DNA from: Luscinia megarhynchos
Lineage: Eukaryota > Chordata > Aves > Passeriformes > Turdidae
DNA length: 64,000 nt
NCBI GenBank assembly: GCA_034336665.1
Contig: CM067564.1
Span: 47,911,451-47,975,450, forward strand
Direction of reading: 5' to 3'
Shown: positions 38,580 through 51,686 of the stretch, piece by piece
How the letters are laid out: each line of letters begins with the position of its first letter
Numbering within the stretch: position 1 is the first letter of the stretch
Translations under genes and position numbers: made by a program
Notes under the pieces: model-generated
The model's database searches: none
What the model was told of the DNA's origin: nothing
What the model saw: the letters and a program-made list of their open reading frames with translations, nothing else

Positions 38580-41500
38580 ACTGAACCTAATGAAGTTTTT
38601 CTATAAAAGTTGCCAACTCTTCTTGTTCTGGTTTTGCTCTTTAAGCCAAAAAAATGTGATATGTAAGAGGTATTTGTCTGTGTGCTACAGACTGCGAAAT
38701 CCCCAGAGGGAGGTCAAAATCAGATCTCTAGTTGTGATGTTCTGTGTTGTTGTAAAATTGGGAATTAAATTGTTTTGTGACTAGTCTCACCCAAATCAAA
38801 CCAGACTGGTTTTGTGAGATCACATTAAAAAAGGGAGCAGAACAGACAGACAGGGCAGGAGAGTAAATTACAGCTGAGAAAAAGCCAGATGTGCCATAGG
38901 GAAGCCTGCAGCATCTGACAGAGGCAGCTCTGGGGTTAAACACCTCAGGGGAAGCCCTTGGGGAAAATACTGGTCCCTTGTCTGCTGGTAAGGCCCAGGC
39001 ATGGTGATATCCTCAGAAGTTGTTGTGCTGATATTGTGGGGCAAAATGGCATCCTGTAAATTTTTAGTGTGTTTTGTAGCCTTATATTTCAGTTCAGAGT
39101 GCTGCAAAAAGGACTTGCACAGGAACATCAGTGTTGTGCAAATTCCAACAAGCCAGCTGGATTGTGGGAAGTACCAATTTTGTGATAAGTTGATTTGCAA
39201 ATCCTTAGTTTTGTTTAATCTCTTGATAAAAATAAATAGATATTATTGCTCTATATTATTAGCTTGTTTAATGTACTGTAACCATCACTTTTATAAAATC
39301 CTTGCATCCAGATATTTGGGTTATCTAAAATGTAGCTCTGTAATGAGAGGTGACACTGATTATACCTTGGTATAAATTTTTACTTGCTCAGTATTCAATA
39401 CTTACTAGGGAATTATCCTTTCTGTTACAGCTGTACTTGTAAACCCAGCCAATGAATTTTCCAAAGGCCAAGCACTGAGCAGTTCCAGGGGGACACAGGT
39501 TCACTGGTGCCCAGTGGGGTGAGATGCCCAGCTGAAGCCATCAGCAGAGTGTGGGGTAGCAGCTCCAAGCAGCCCCAGCCCAACAAAGAGCTGTGCCTTG
39601 TGTTACCAAATAGACCAAGAGCACTAAAATGAATGTAGGGAATAATCTTTCTGCACTTTTTTGAGAAAGTGCTGTGTTATCTCAAGGTGTAGAGGACAAG
39701 AAGGCCAGGCACTCACCCTCATCTCTTTGGATGTTACCTGAAGGATGGTGCAGCCTCTGCACTGATTCTGAGTTTTCATCAATAGTTAGGCTTGGGATCA
39801 ATTTGGATCAATTGGTGGCAAAATCCAGGAGGCTCAAAATCCATTTTGCATGCTCCTTTCATGGATTCCTGTTTGGGAGAAGGCATGTATGGATAATGTC
39901 TTGTTTCCAAGGTAACACCCACTTGTTGATACAATGGCTGTGAACCATTGCACAGCATGAAGTATCTTTTTGTTTACATTTCTGCCCTGATTATTATTAG
40001 ATTCCTTGTGGGTTTTTCAGCTTGTCATTTTTGTGTATTTCTCCTAAACAATTTCTCCTGATTTTGCCTATCTTTAAAACCTGGGTTCTGTGTAGCAGAA
40101 GGGGTTCTGATCAAGCAGCTTTGAGAATGCCCATTTAGATTGAAAAAAAAAAAATCGGGGCCACTCAAAGATCAGTATCATGAGCACAACAAATCTTAAA
40201 TCTATATGCCCTTCTCCCTGGGTCATTGCTTGCTAAGTGGGCTCTAGCTAATACTTCCCAAGGATTATTTTGTGGTGTGGACAGCATTTTCATTATCAAC
40301 CTTTCAAGCACTCCTTGCTATGATGTGGAAAATTCACATTACAGCCCCTGAGCATCTCACAGCACCTCTGTGGGAGAAGGTTTTTGAAGGCAGACCAAGC
40401 CTCTCTATGTTTGTCCTTGAGTGCATCCTTTCACATGAAAGCCATGCTTGTTAGCAGGACAGCTTGAAGGATAAATGTCACACCCCATTTATTCTGTCAA
40501 AGATATGGGCAGATAAAGGTCTCAGTGTCCATGCTGGAGCTGGAAAGAAGGGAGGTTAAGAGGCAGCTGTCCATGTCTGCTTGACACTTAATTTGTTCCT
40601 GTCAGTCCCCCTGGGAGCATGTGCCAGGGTTACATATCTGCTGGTGAATCTGCCTTGTGTGTTTTCCAGCATGTTCATGGGGAAATAAGATCTCTGGCTT
40701 TGGTTTCACCACCTTGTTCTCACATATACTGTATACAAGCCATCACAGAACTGTTCAAACTGACACAATCCTCTTAGTGAAAGCCAGGAGTCCAGGTTGG
40801 AGATTCCTGGATTTGGCAACTCAGAATTTCATGTGTCAAGGGGTTGTACTGTTCCTTAGAAAGGGCTGGGCTGGGCTATTTTTTCCTTATTTCTTTTCCA
40901 AAATGCAAGATATTCCAACCCAGTGCCTCTAAGTTCAGGAAGGTTGTGGACAACTCCCTGCTGTCTTTCACACCCAGCAGTATAACTCAGCTTTGGTGTG
41001 AGGTGGTTTCTGGTGCAGCTGCAAAGCCAAATACAAATGTAGACAATCACTGCCACTCCTGTGATGACTCTGCCAAAATTTTGCAGGCACTACAAAAAAC
41101 ATACTGTAGAACATTTGTCATATTTCCATGAGGGTGATGTGTTTTCCAACCAAGAGAAAATCTGCTCCTTCCCAAGCTTGAATTTCCTATGGTTCCATTA
41201 AGACCTTAACTACACAGGCAACAAAGACAAAAACTAAAATGAGACTCTGGAAGTTTCATTCATTCTAGATGCTGCTTGAGATTTCCCCAGAGGATATTGT
41301 AGAAGACAGGGGGAAATAAATTGCTTTCAGAAATAGTTTTATAGAGCTATTTTGGTGTAATAGTAAGCCCTGTTAATGAGAAGTTGTAGGATTTTTGGTT
41401 GCTGTTGGTGCCATTTGGTTAGAATTACCCTACTGATCTGCCATATTTCACCTGACAGTATAGGGAAAGATCTTGATAATCTATTGTGGTTGATAATGTC

Positions 41501-41599
41501 AGATACTAATGTTCCATTAGCATAATCAGCCTCTTTGGGTATTGATGATTCATTTTCTGCATGCTGGAAAATCATGCATAAAAGTGATTTACATAAACA
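38580..41599. other. Intron 3, proximal block: no recognised gene
   Basis: No transposon or gene was recognised. An A12 run lies at 40143-40154. Overlapping frames of about 110-124 codons on opposite strands near 38.9-39.4 kb lack any domain. Confidence 0.7.
40143..40154. repeat. Mononucleotide A12 run
   Basis: Twelve consecutive A bases with no upstream polyadenylation signal or recognisable retrocopy. Confidence 0.93.
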
Positions 41600-41822
41600 C
41601 ATGGAATCTTAGAATCATTTAGGTTGGAAAAGGCCTCAAAGATCATCGAGTCCAACCATTAACCTGTCACTGGCAATCTCACCATGTCCCCAAGTGCCAC
41701 ATCTACACATCTTCTAAGTACCTCCAGAGATGGAGACTACACCACATCCCTGTATAATCTGTTCCTGTGCTTGACAACCCTTTCAGTGAAGAAATTCTTC
41801 CTAATAATCCAATCTAAACATC
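41600..41822 (-). mobile_element. CR1 LINE 3'-end fragment
   Basis: The + strand begins ATGGAATCTTAGAATCATTT and continues AGGTTGGAAAAGGCCTCAAA, GATCATCGAGTCCAACCATT, CTCACCATGTCCCCAAGTGC, CTACACATCTTCTAAGTACC, CTGTTCCTGTGCTTGACAAC and CAGTGAAGAAATTCTTCCTA, ending near CCAATCTAAACA. This is a well-preserved reverse-complemented CR1 tail, antisense to the kinase gene and without coding capacity. Confidence 0.94.
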
Positions 41823-43456
41823 TTTTTCACCTGAGTTTTGTGGGTCCATTTGCAAACACTGTTTCTGTCTGTGCAGCCTGGGTAGATCAAAGCAGATTTC
41901 CAAGGCTTGACTGATTTAATCTCTATTGTTCACCTGCATTGAAGTGTAAAACGACAGTTTGGTTTCCCTGAGGCTTTTGTGTAACCTGTACTAGTCAAAG
42001 CCACAAGACCTGGGGCTGTTGCTTCTCCAGAAGAATATGGGACCATGTTAAAAATAGATTGAGAGTAATTTCCCTTTTCTCCTTTATTCATTCATATTTG
42101 CTTAAAATATATAGGAACCTAATATTTTTGTTACCTCTACTCCTCTGTCAAAGTTGGTTGAAGTTCACCCAATGGGTCAGAAATTACTAAGGGCTGGCAA
42201 GTTGGGACGGAGAGTCACTGCCTCACTGCCTATGGAAAATAGGCTAAAAATGGGTCTAAAAAGCACCTCCAAAACATATGGAGCAGCCCAGGGTAGTAGG
42301 GTAGGTAAGTAATGGTGAAAGCTGAAAACTCACCTCTGAGTTTCATTGCAATTTTTTGCAGAGTCAAGAATATTGACAAATCCAGAGAAATTCCTATCAG
42401 TACTAGGATCTAGTTAAAGAAAGTGAAAACCCTGACTGGTATAGTGTTCCACCTCTTTGGGGCACCTGTGATCTGATCCCCTTGGCAGGACTGCTTTACC
42501 TAAATCCTGTCAGCTGCTGTTTCTGGTTTGCCAAAGAAACCAGAGTATTTTCCCTGTGTGATGTCTTTTGAGCTGTTGGCATCTCTGCTGAGAGCAAGTT
42601 TTTAGGGTGAACATCCTGTTTGACCCAACCTGAAATACTTTTCCTTACCTTTGCAAAAAAGCCCAGCCTAAGCTGAGCCAAAACCCCCAACCCTGAAGTT
42701 TTTCCAGCTTGGTCTCTTAACTCTGATGAATTATTCAGATGATTTCTGTCACAGAAAAGTTGAGATGACAGAGGCTCCTTCCTGCTGGGTGCAAGTCACG
42801 CACTGAGGAGAGCTCTGCCCACAAGTTTGCAGGCTCAGAATCCCAGTGCTCCTGCTGTTTATCAGCTCAACCCTGCCAGACACAAGCACCTTAGAACCCT
42901 GCAATGCCTTGGGAGGCAGCTCAAACAGACAGGTGCTCACCAGTGGTAAAACCTGCACAAGTTTTATTATTACCAGAACCACTCTGCTTGTGATTTTGCC
43001 TTTCAACTGTATGTTTTGCTAATAAGTAAGCAGAGACCACTCTGCTTGTGATTTTGCCTTTCAAGTGTATGTTTTGCTAGTAAGTAAGCAGAGTGCTAAG
43101 CTGTGATTAAGTGCTGAATTGGCTTTGTTTTTTGAAAGTCCAGTGCCTGAGTGCACTCCGAGAGCAGCCGAGCATGAGCTGTGTATGTAAGTGACATTTC
43201 AATGAAAATATTCAGCCTCCAAGAAAAACAGCAGACAATGGAAGGAAGTGTTGTATTTGCCAGGCTCCTTACGGAGTCTAGCAAGGGCAAAACTGCACGC
43301 CAAGCCAGTATCACATCAGGATGCTAATTAAAGCAAAACACAGATCTGCCATGCCACATTCCTTAGGTGAGGCTTATTCCCCTACTTGGGGGCTTTTGTG
43401 TAAGCTTTATGCAAAAGACAGAAGGAAATCTCTCTGCATTCACAATAGAATTTATA
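41823..43456. other. Intron 3 block with 58-bp duplication
   Basis: This is intronic sequence between two CR1 fragments. Apart from the tandem duplication at 42978-43093, nothing was recognised. Confidence 0.7.
42978..43093. repeat. Two-copy 58-bp tandem duplication
   Basis: Copy 1 spans 42978-43035 and copy 2 spans 43036-43093, head to tail with no spacer. Both start ACCACTCTGCTTGTG and end AAGTAAGCAGAG. They differ at two positions only (AACTG/AAGTG and CTAATA/CTAGTA), about 97% identity. This implies a recent duplication or a locus that is homogenised and may vary in copy number. Confidence 0.97.
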
Positions 43457-43645
43457 TCATAGAACCAAAAAATGATTTTGGTTGGAAGGGACATTAAAGA
43501 CCATCCAGTTCCAGCCCTCTGCCCTGGGCAGGGACACCTTACCCTAGACCAGGTTTCTCAAAGCCCCATCCAACCTGGCCTGAAAGACTCCCAGTGATGA
43601 GACATCCACAACTTTTCTGGTCAGCCTGTTCCAGGGCATTACCAA
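43457..43645 (-). mobile_element. CR1 LINE 3'-end fragment
   Basis: The + strand shows ATCATAGAACCAAAAAATG, TTTGGTTGGAAGGGACATTA, AGACCATCCAGTTCCAGCCC, TGCCCTGGGCAGGGACACCT, CTAGACCAGGTTTCTCAAAG, CCCCATCCAACCTGGCCTGA and GACATCCACAACTTTTCTGG. This is a clear reverse-complemented CR1 tail, antisense to CAMK1D, about 190 bp long. Confidence 0.95.
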
Positions 43646-46209
43646 TGGATAATAAAAGCATATTGTGTTCTTCAGGAGCAGAAAGGTAGCAGTTATTAAT
43701 CCAGCATCAATTTAACATCTTTTCCTTTGTGGAGAAAAAGATTATTCCATCAGTGGGGTTACACTGGTCAGTTCTAAATACAAAGGAGGATCTCTCCTTT
43801 TCCAGTCACAGAGAGGTTACAAGGAGAGTAGAAAAGATGAATGTCAGGGTAGAGATTGGGGCATGGACAAATTTAATGGTAATGGATTATTAGACCATAG
43901 ATTGACCAGCAGAATGGCTTTTAGCCACCTGTAATTGTGTGGATTCTGTGTGATCCTGGAAGTGTGAGTGTGCTCATTGGCAAGTCCTAGCTGCCCTCAG
44001 CACTTTTCATTTTTCTTCTTGTGCTTTTTTCTGGCTGTGGCAGAACTTTTGGTGACTCCTAGTCCCCATGTCTCCTCCAAACACAGCACCTTTTCCTGAG
44101 CAGCAGTCCTGTTGCTTCCTTGTGCTTCAGCTGTGGCTAGGACCAGGCGTTTTAGAGTTGCTGGGCAGCAGCCCAGCCTTCCTACAGCAACAGAGGAATG
44201 GTGAGAGTCTTCTTCACCTTGGAGACTACAAAAAACTTTCTCATTATGACTTCCAAAACCACTTAGAATATTCTGTCACCTTCAACAGCCATAGACAATT
44301 GTCAACATCCTTGTTCCAAACATTGCACTTGTTATTGTTACCTTAGTCAAAACATCCCAGTAAGGGCTTATTAGAAAGGCAACACTGATGGTTTGGAGTT
44401 ATTTTTTTCAATTGAAGTGACATACTACTTCTGATGTAGAGTGATTATGTTTTTTCCCTATAGCCTTTAGAAAAAATAGGTAATGGAGAAAAATTTTCTT
44501 ATTTTCATTGAACAGACAGCATTATAACATTGTTTGCTTTTACAGAAATGTGAACAGTTCAGATGAAAATGGATTTTTTTTCTTTTAAGGTACCTATTGT
44601 TGCAAAGCTACTGTTATCTATAAAGAAAATGATGTTTGGACAAAATTCAAAATAAAACTTGTTCTAATATATCTTTAAAATTACAAAAAGATTCGAAGGT
44701 CTCACAAATCTGCTTGTTTTCCTATGCTGGTGATTACAATAAACAAGTACTTTCTGAGAGTTATTTGGTGCAATGTCTACTCGCCAGCAAAGGCTGGTAC
44801 CAAATCCTTAGGATGACAGTATGTGCCTTGATTGTTTTGGTTTTTTTTAATAGCAATAGGTTTTGGCAGCATCAGCTTGAGTTCCTCCTTCAGCCCTGCA
44901 GCAGCTGCTGCTGAGTCTCCTTTAGGGTTCTCTTGCAGCTGGGCATGGGGGTGTATGTGCCTGTGTTGTGCAGCTTGGTCTGGAACAGGCAATTGATGGG
45001 GCAGCAATACATATCTGCCAGTAATCCCGTATAATATCACTGCTTCCCTGAGAGCAGGAGTGAGGCTTTTCTCTCCAAACAGCAGGAAGGTGGCTATTTA
45101 CAGCCCTAGCAATTTTCTTTCCATTTTGTTGGCTTTGGATAAGCATCTCCTTCCTTTCATGCTTTGCCCAGAAGTTTCATTGCTGGTTACTTGATGTTCA
45201 CGTAGTCACTGAATGAGTCTTTTAGATTTAGTTCTGCTTCTCTCAGCTCCTAGTAATTTACACTGTGGTGCACCAAAGTCAATTAAATAGCTGGTGTTTA
45301 ATTCAGATGGAAGGGGCTATGCAGCAAGGCATATAATAAATGTTAAATCTGTATATGCCACAGTGTGAGAATTCATTATGATACAGTAGGATCTCTCTCA
45401 GGCATGATGTGGAGTCATTCTGATTAAATGGTTACACTTATTTAAACAGAAAGGGCCTTTCATAACAACCTGCAAAGCTCTGAAGTGAAATAACACGGCG
45501 TTGAATCAAGATGCAGAATGAACGTGGGCGTTCCCAGATCCATTCTTTTACATGGAAAACATTGTTAAAGGTTTACTTCTGGGGGAAGGTTGTACAGGCT
45601 GTGGTGAAGGGGACAGTAGGAGGCTGAAGAGTGTTACATGTGACTGTGTTCCAGAAGACATTCCATGATTTTGTGGCAGAAAAATGGCTCAATTTCCCAA
45701 ACACGTTCATGTTTTAGCTCCAGGCTATGTTCTAGGTTGTACAGCCAGGTAGGTGACTCTGGTCAAGAGTCTGTAAGTGACTCCAGAGTCAGTGCTGGGC
45801 TAACTTGCACCTGCACTTGCATTGAATTGTAGCAGGTGATAATGGAGCATTATCATCCCATTCATATCCACACTGATAAAAAAGATCTCCCACTACACAC
45901 TTGGTCTGTATTGCCCCAAAAACTCTATTACATAGAGTGTATATTCAAAGCCAGGTTGATTTATATAGATTTCTGTGGCTGGCTGTGAGGTCAAGGCTTT
46001 AAACAGGAGAATGTAAAAGTTAGAATTTTTAGTGGAAATACAGGTTGCTGTTTGAAAGCCTGATATGACTTCTTTTTGCAGTACTGTGGTTACCTCCTCT
46101 TACAGAAACTATTTTCATAGGAGTGCAGAAGTACTTGCCATAGGTTTCTGCTTTAAACATTCTCCCAGGAAAATTATTCAGTGGAAAATGAATGTGGAGG
46201 ATTTTGTAG

Positions 46210-46240
46210 TTTCCTTTTTTCTTTTTTTCTTTTTTTTTCC
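46210..46240. repeat. Polypyrimidine (T-rich) tract
   Basis: Thirty or so bases made only of T with scattered C (TTCCTTTTTTC, TTTTTTTC, TTTTTTTTTCC). It resembles a splice polypyrimidine tract but no AG plus coding frame follows that fits the kinase, so it is listed as low-complexity sequence. Confidence 0.9.
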
Positions 46241-49200
46241 TGAAACAGTGGTTAGGTCTACTGCAGCCAAACTTTTACTTTTTTAAGCATTTTATAGAAA
46301 AAGAAAATACTGTTGCTGGTGAAGCCTTTCTTTGATGCATTTATAGAACATGTGCTCATTTCATTCTGATTCATGCCACATGGTTATATCTTAGCCTGTA
46401 AAAGCCATTTTTTCCCTTAAATTGGAGGAAAAGTGTGTTCAGAGACCCAAATATTTATGTCATCTATTCCCTTCTCCAAGACAAAATTCCCATTTGGGGC
46501 GGTGTGATCCTGGCTTTAGCTGTAAAAGGCTTTCTCTGCTGGTTCTGAAGATGGTTTGGAGGAGTTTGGTGTTTATTCTGTCTGATTATTCTGTTGGCAA
46601 GGAGCATTTAACCACTCTGTAATTGTATTTTCTTCATCGCTCATTGATGATACTCTAAGGAGCACAGATATCTTTGAGTGAGACGTAGAGGAGCCTTTAA
46701 ATGTCCAGATGTCCCTGAGAAGATACAATTCTCCAAAATGCATTGTAAAGAAAGAGTCAGAAATACAGTTCAAAATCCACTGAAAGAAAGCTGAGATTTT
46801 AAGACCTACATTAGCATAAACAGAGGCAGCATTATTAAAAACTGGGCTTGGCATCTATAATATGAAAAATCAGGTAGAAAATTTAAATTCATGCAACTAT
46901 TTTTCCCTGCCTTAGGGTTTTTGTCATGAAAAATTTGCTGTGAGCTACAGAAAAGGGGTTTTTCCTTTAGCAGAAAACAGAGCTAAGCATCCATTCTGCC
47001 ATGACTGTGCTGCTCCTTGTCATGATGGTGATGTCAGATACACTCAGTCCTAAAGTGCATGGTCACCCTGCTGCAAAACATTACCCAGTGTCATGGGACA
47101 GGAGAGGTGTAACCATAATTAAACAATTCTGAGCAGAGAAGAGAGAAATTACCTTGCTCTGATTGCTCTCCAGGAGCAATATATCTGCAGGAATATTTAT
47201 CTCCCTGCAGCCCAAGGTCTTTCCCGTCCATTAAGGCTTGTTTTCCTGTAAGCAGGACCACTTTCTAAGTGCTTCTGACATTTTGCTTCTTGGGGCTGAA
47301 AACTCCCTGCCAGAAACTTTAAAATCTGCTCTTTTCAGATGATTTAGAAGATGGATTTGCTGTAGAGAGGTTTTGCTTCCCATTGGTGCTGTCCTGCCTT
47401 GTCTGAAGGGTGGCAAGGGAAATGTAGATTAGCTCTCTGTCACTGAAGTTTGTGTCACTGGATGAAATGTATTTTTAAAGGCAAATTTCCTAGAGAAAAG
47501 CATTTTATTTTGCACTCTTCCTCCACAGTTTAACATGGCTGCAGCTGGAATCCCTTTCCTTGCTATTGACACGTAACCACAGCCAGGAGGGCACAGCAGC
47601 TCCTAGAAACAGCAAGTGGGAGCATTTTGGGGAAAGAGCATTCCTCTGGTGTGTATGGGCATTTATTTTACAATGGAATGGGAGTGAGGAGTGCTTGTAA
47701 TGTGCAGGACTGCTCATGCCTACAGACAGGATTACTGCTGGAAGCACTTCACACCAAGATGCAGAGAGGTGCTTTTGAACAGTGTCTCCTTTAATCCTGG
47801 TTCCACCGGGGCTTAATTAACTAAAGAAATGTGCTACTACCTTCATGGCTGTGTATGTTTGAAAGTTTAGAGCAAAAAGGCAACAGTTTGCACAACATCA
47901 CAGGTAAAAAAAGTGGGAAGGAAAGGAAAAAAAAACCTGATGAGCTGCAGTCTGTTCTTGGCTGAAGGTCTAGAGCTTCTCCCTGGCCTGAATTTCCTTG
48001 CAACATGCTGTGAAATGTGTCCATGCTGTGATAGTCATATAATAGATTTTCACCTGTGGCTGAGCTTTCCTGAGCACATGCCTGCTCTCAGCCTGCTCCA
48101 CTTGGCATGTGTCTTCATCCAAGGGGTTCTTCCTGCACAAGGTGTTTTGCTGAGGTTTCCCTGGTCACACAGGTGGACATACTGCTCCCCAAAACTGCAG
48201 CAGCATGGTGTGCAGAGACACTGGAAGCTTTTCTTGTTACTTGTCTCATGTTCTGCTCTGGGTCACCTAAAGCCAGTCTGTAGATACAAACCCTTGGTGC
48301 TGGTGGGAGGCAGGCACAGGTGTATTTTATTGCTTGGTGTGTGACAGCCTCTGGCAAGGCAAATGGCATAAAGGTTGGCTCTGCCATCGTGAAGGACCAC
48401 TGCAAACCCCTGTGGGCCCTTAATGAGTCAGGAAGGGTCGTTTGACTCTAAATTCTGGTTTGTGGCTACTGGCACAGGCCCTAGAACAGAGGTTCCCAAT
48501 GCAACCCCAGGGACAGTGACAGAGGAGGCAGCTCATGGCTCTGAAGAAGAGGAGGGGAAAGCAGAAGCTGAGCCATATGGAAGAGAAAGCAGAAGCAGAC
48601 ACAGCATCTCAGTGGTAGGTGCTCATTAGGCTGTCTCTGATGTGCTGGGAAGACTGAGTTTATCCTGCTAAAGGAATTCTAATGTTCTTCTCTAAGCTGA
48701 AAAATGTAGCAGAGTGGATAAAGGACAGGTCTTTTCATCTATGGAAAAATATTCTAGCCTGTTCACCAACAATGTGTAACAGGAACCAGTGGCTGCTGCT
48801 CTGGAGGTCTTGTGAGGATGTTTTTTTGTGGTTAAGAGCACACAGATCTGAAAATCTAGAGTTCTTGTCTTGCTCTGTCATTGATTTACATTGTGGTCTC
48901 AGATCACTTTGTCTTTCAATTTCCCTGCTCGCAGAAAGAGAATGCCTTCCTAATTAATTCTGGGTAAGATTAATTAGGTTTTTGTTTGTTGGGGCTTTTT
49001 TTCCTTGAGTCAGTGCTGCCCTTTGTGGAGTAAGTTGTTAAAAGAAATAAGTACTGAAATGTGGCCTCTGGTGCTGCTCACTGAGGAGCACTGTGGTCAA
49101 TCTGTGTAAAAGTGAATGGACTTGTTTGCTAGGACCTATTTAATTTTTTGAAAAACATATTCAGGCATGCCTTAATCCCACACTCTGCAGTAGCTGTGCA

Positions 49201-50884
49201 GTGGCTTTATCCCTCCATCCCATCCATGCCTGTGCAGAAACCTGCAGTGAACAGAGCCCAGGATGGTGACTCAGTGTAACAGCATGACTGGTGATGGCCA
49301 TCATCATTGCATAGATTTATTTATCCTTATGATGTAGGTATGTGGAAATCTCAAGCAGCAGATGTATGACATGCAGAGTTAAAAATCCACTTACATAAAG
49401 CCAGGATTTCACCTACTGTGCATAGATGTGGGGGCAGCCAAATGCATCATACCATCAATGGAGGGAAACAAAAAAGAGTCATCAGTTAAAACTTGGTAAG
49501 AAAGAGCTATAAAGCAGCAGCTTAAACTCAGGCTGGGTAGAAACTGAGCAGCAGTATCCTGAATTCTAATATCCATTTACTTTGTGCTGCAGGGAGATGG
49601 AAGTGATTATTACAGATGTGGGATGTAGGAGCAATGTGCCAAAGCACGTGGAACAGGAGGCTCCAGCACCTCTGCTCGTGCTCCCCCTGTGCAGTGTGAC
49701 TGGATCTCTGTGGAGGCAAGGTGTGCTGGGTGGTTTGGGAACCCCCAGAGTGCCTGGGAGCCCTCCAGCTCAGAAGGAAAGTCATACTTGTGTCTTGTCC
49801 CCATCCTCTCTTTGTACATGCAGAGGAGAAAGCTCAAAGTGAAGCATGTTTTAGGATGCATTACAAGAACAAGTAAGATAACTAGTTAGCAGTTCTGTGT
49901 TTGAAATACTTACTGTCCTAAATAATAAACACCAGAAAGGGCCTTTGGAGGAGGGTGCTTGGGGGCATAAGATTACACTTTATATGTAAGTGTAATCAGA
50001 CCCACTAACCCTGCTGTGAAAATTTGGCTTGGGCTCCATATTCCCACTCTGGAGGTGGATATGAACGATCTTTTTGGCTCCTATCTCTGCATAAATACAA
50101 AAGTGTGTATAGGTGCTGTCCACTGAGCTGTGTGCAGGCACTGGCCAGGAGGATGGCTGGCTCAGGGGCGTGTGCCATCAGCCCTGTCAGTGTGGGCAGT
50201 TGTGTGTCCCTGTTTCTGTTCAGGGACAGACCAGGCACAGCCTCCAAGCCCCTGCTCCTCCTTTGGGAAGTGAAAATAATAACCTTTTCTGCCATATGTG
50301 GATGCTGTGAGTATAAATGTGTTAAACTCTACAAAGTTTTGAGATAATAATATCAGTTTAGGCATGTAAGTGCCTCGGATAAATATATTGTGCAAACACC
50401 AAGTGGATTAAAGTGCAACTTCTGGCTCAGTGATATTGCTTAAAGGCTTGTTTAGTTCCATTTCAAAGGATTTCTCAAAATAAGTCGTCTGAATCCTGCT
50501 CCCTCTCTGCAAAAAATATGGACACTGTCACCAAAAAGCCATTAAAAAAGAAAAGCAAAGCATCTAAAAGCTTTCTCCAGGATTGAAATTTTAGATTTCA
50601 GAGTGGGAACAACTCCATTTATCCATTAAGGGTTGGTCTGGCACCACTCTCCATCACCCTGTGGCATAAATCACTGCACCAGGAGCTCTGGCATGGTCCT
50701 TTCAGAGCTTTCTGTCACAATTCAAACTTCAGCCTGTCCACAGCCTCACCCCTGGCATGACCACGAGGGTCTCAGAAGTGCTTTGCAGAGTCACATTCTG
50801 CCACCTAATTCCCACCTGTGGATGCCAGCCGTTATTTAGCCACAGGGCACCTCTGCCTGGTGATTCCCAAGGGCAGGACAGGGA

Positions 50885-50907
50885 GGAGGATAAATGGGAG
50901 GATAAAT
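50885..50907. repeat. Short direct repeat of GGAGGATAAAT
   Basis: Two exact copies of an 11-base motif with a 12-base period (50885-50895 and 50897-50907). A minor simple duplication. Confidence 0.85.
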
Positions 50908-51552
50908 AGCTGCAAGAGAACTGGCTCTGTGGCAGGGGAATTGCCTCTGGGTTTGAGACACTCTCTGTGTACCCTCAGTCATGCGTGCACCACACCATGT
51001 GGCTGTGCATGCAAAAATTTACTTCCTTGCTGTTTACTTAATCTACAGCCTCTTGGTAGTAAATTATATTCATTGCCTCCAGTTCCTGTTCCCTTTGAAT
51101 AGTTATTTGCAAGGCAAAGGAAGTATGTACTAGTTTTATTCTGTTTGGACTTTGAATGCATAAAATAGTCCAGTTTCTTTAGTCTGAAGATGCAAGTGCC
51201 CTTTAAAATGTGAATATTAGCATTGTGTTCAGAAAAAAACATTTTCTTTCCAAAGCCTTACTTTTCATGTAATGACTCGTTTTAAAGAATTCAACATTCT
51301 TTATGGTTTTAGGAGAAATTCCTAAACCAAAATGTATCCTGCTTCCCTTCATCTTGAATTCTTACTCAGCAGATAGCATCAGATTCCAGGGTAGCTTAGT
51401 CTTGAGTGTTAAGCTGTGAAGCCTTTGCCTTGTAAACTCCTTGGTACAGAGAGGTGAAAAGCAAATACAATTTCATGTAAGGTTTTACTCCTGGCAATAT
51501 GTTCAGAATTTCTTTGGAATATTCTAAAATTTTATTTTCTAGTAAGTTTTAG

Positions 51553-51686
51553 GGTCATGGAAGGGTTTGAATCAGAAGGAACTTTTTAAAATTATCTAGT
51601 CCAACCACCTCTGCCATTGAGCAGGGACATGTTTCATTAGATGAAGTTGCTCAAACCTCCATCCAGCCTGACCTTGAACACTTTCT
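51553..51686 (-). mobile_element. CR1 LINE 3'-end fragment
   Basis: The + strand shows GTCATGGAAGGGTTTGAATC, ATCTAGTCCAACCACCTCTG, CATTGAGCAGGGACATGTTT, GTTGCTCAAACCTCCATCCA and GCCTGACCTTGAACACTTTC. This is a diverged reverse-complemented CR1 tail of about 130 bp, antisense to CAMK1D. Confidence 0.87.

Larger units (their letters stand above)
43646..51552. other. Intron 3 block: no recognised gene
   Basis: Intronic sequence with a polypyrimidine tract (46210-46240) and a 12-bp duplicated GGAGGATAAAT motif (50885-50907). Open frames up to about 143 codons (47913-48344, +) have no domain and overlap frames on the other strand. No transposon was recognised. Confidence 0.7.

Noticed and set aside
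46201..46300. Strong polypyrimidine tract considered as an acceptor for the missing kinase exon
   Set aside because: The sequence after the tract does not encode the expected VSGGELFD segment in any frame.
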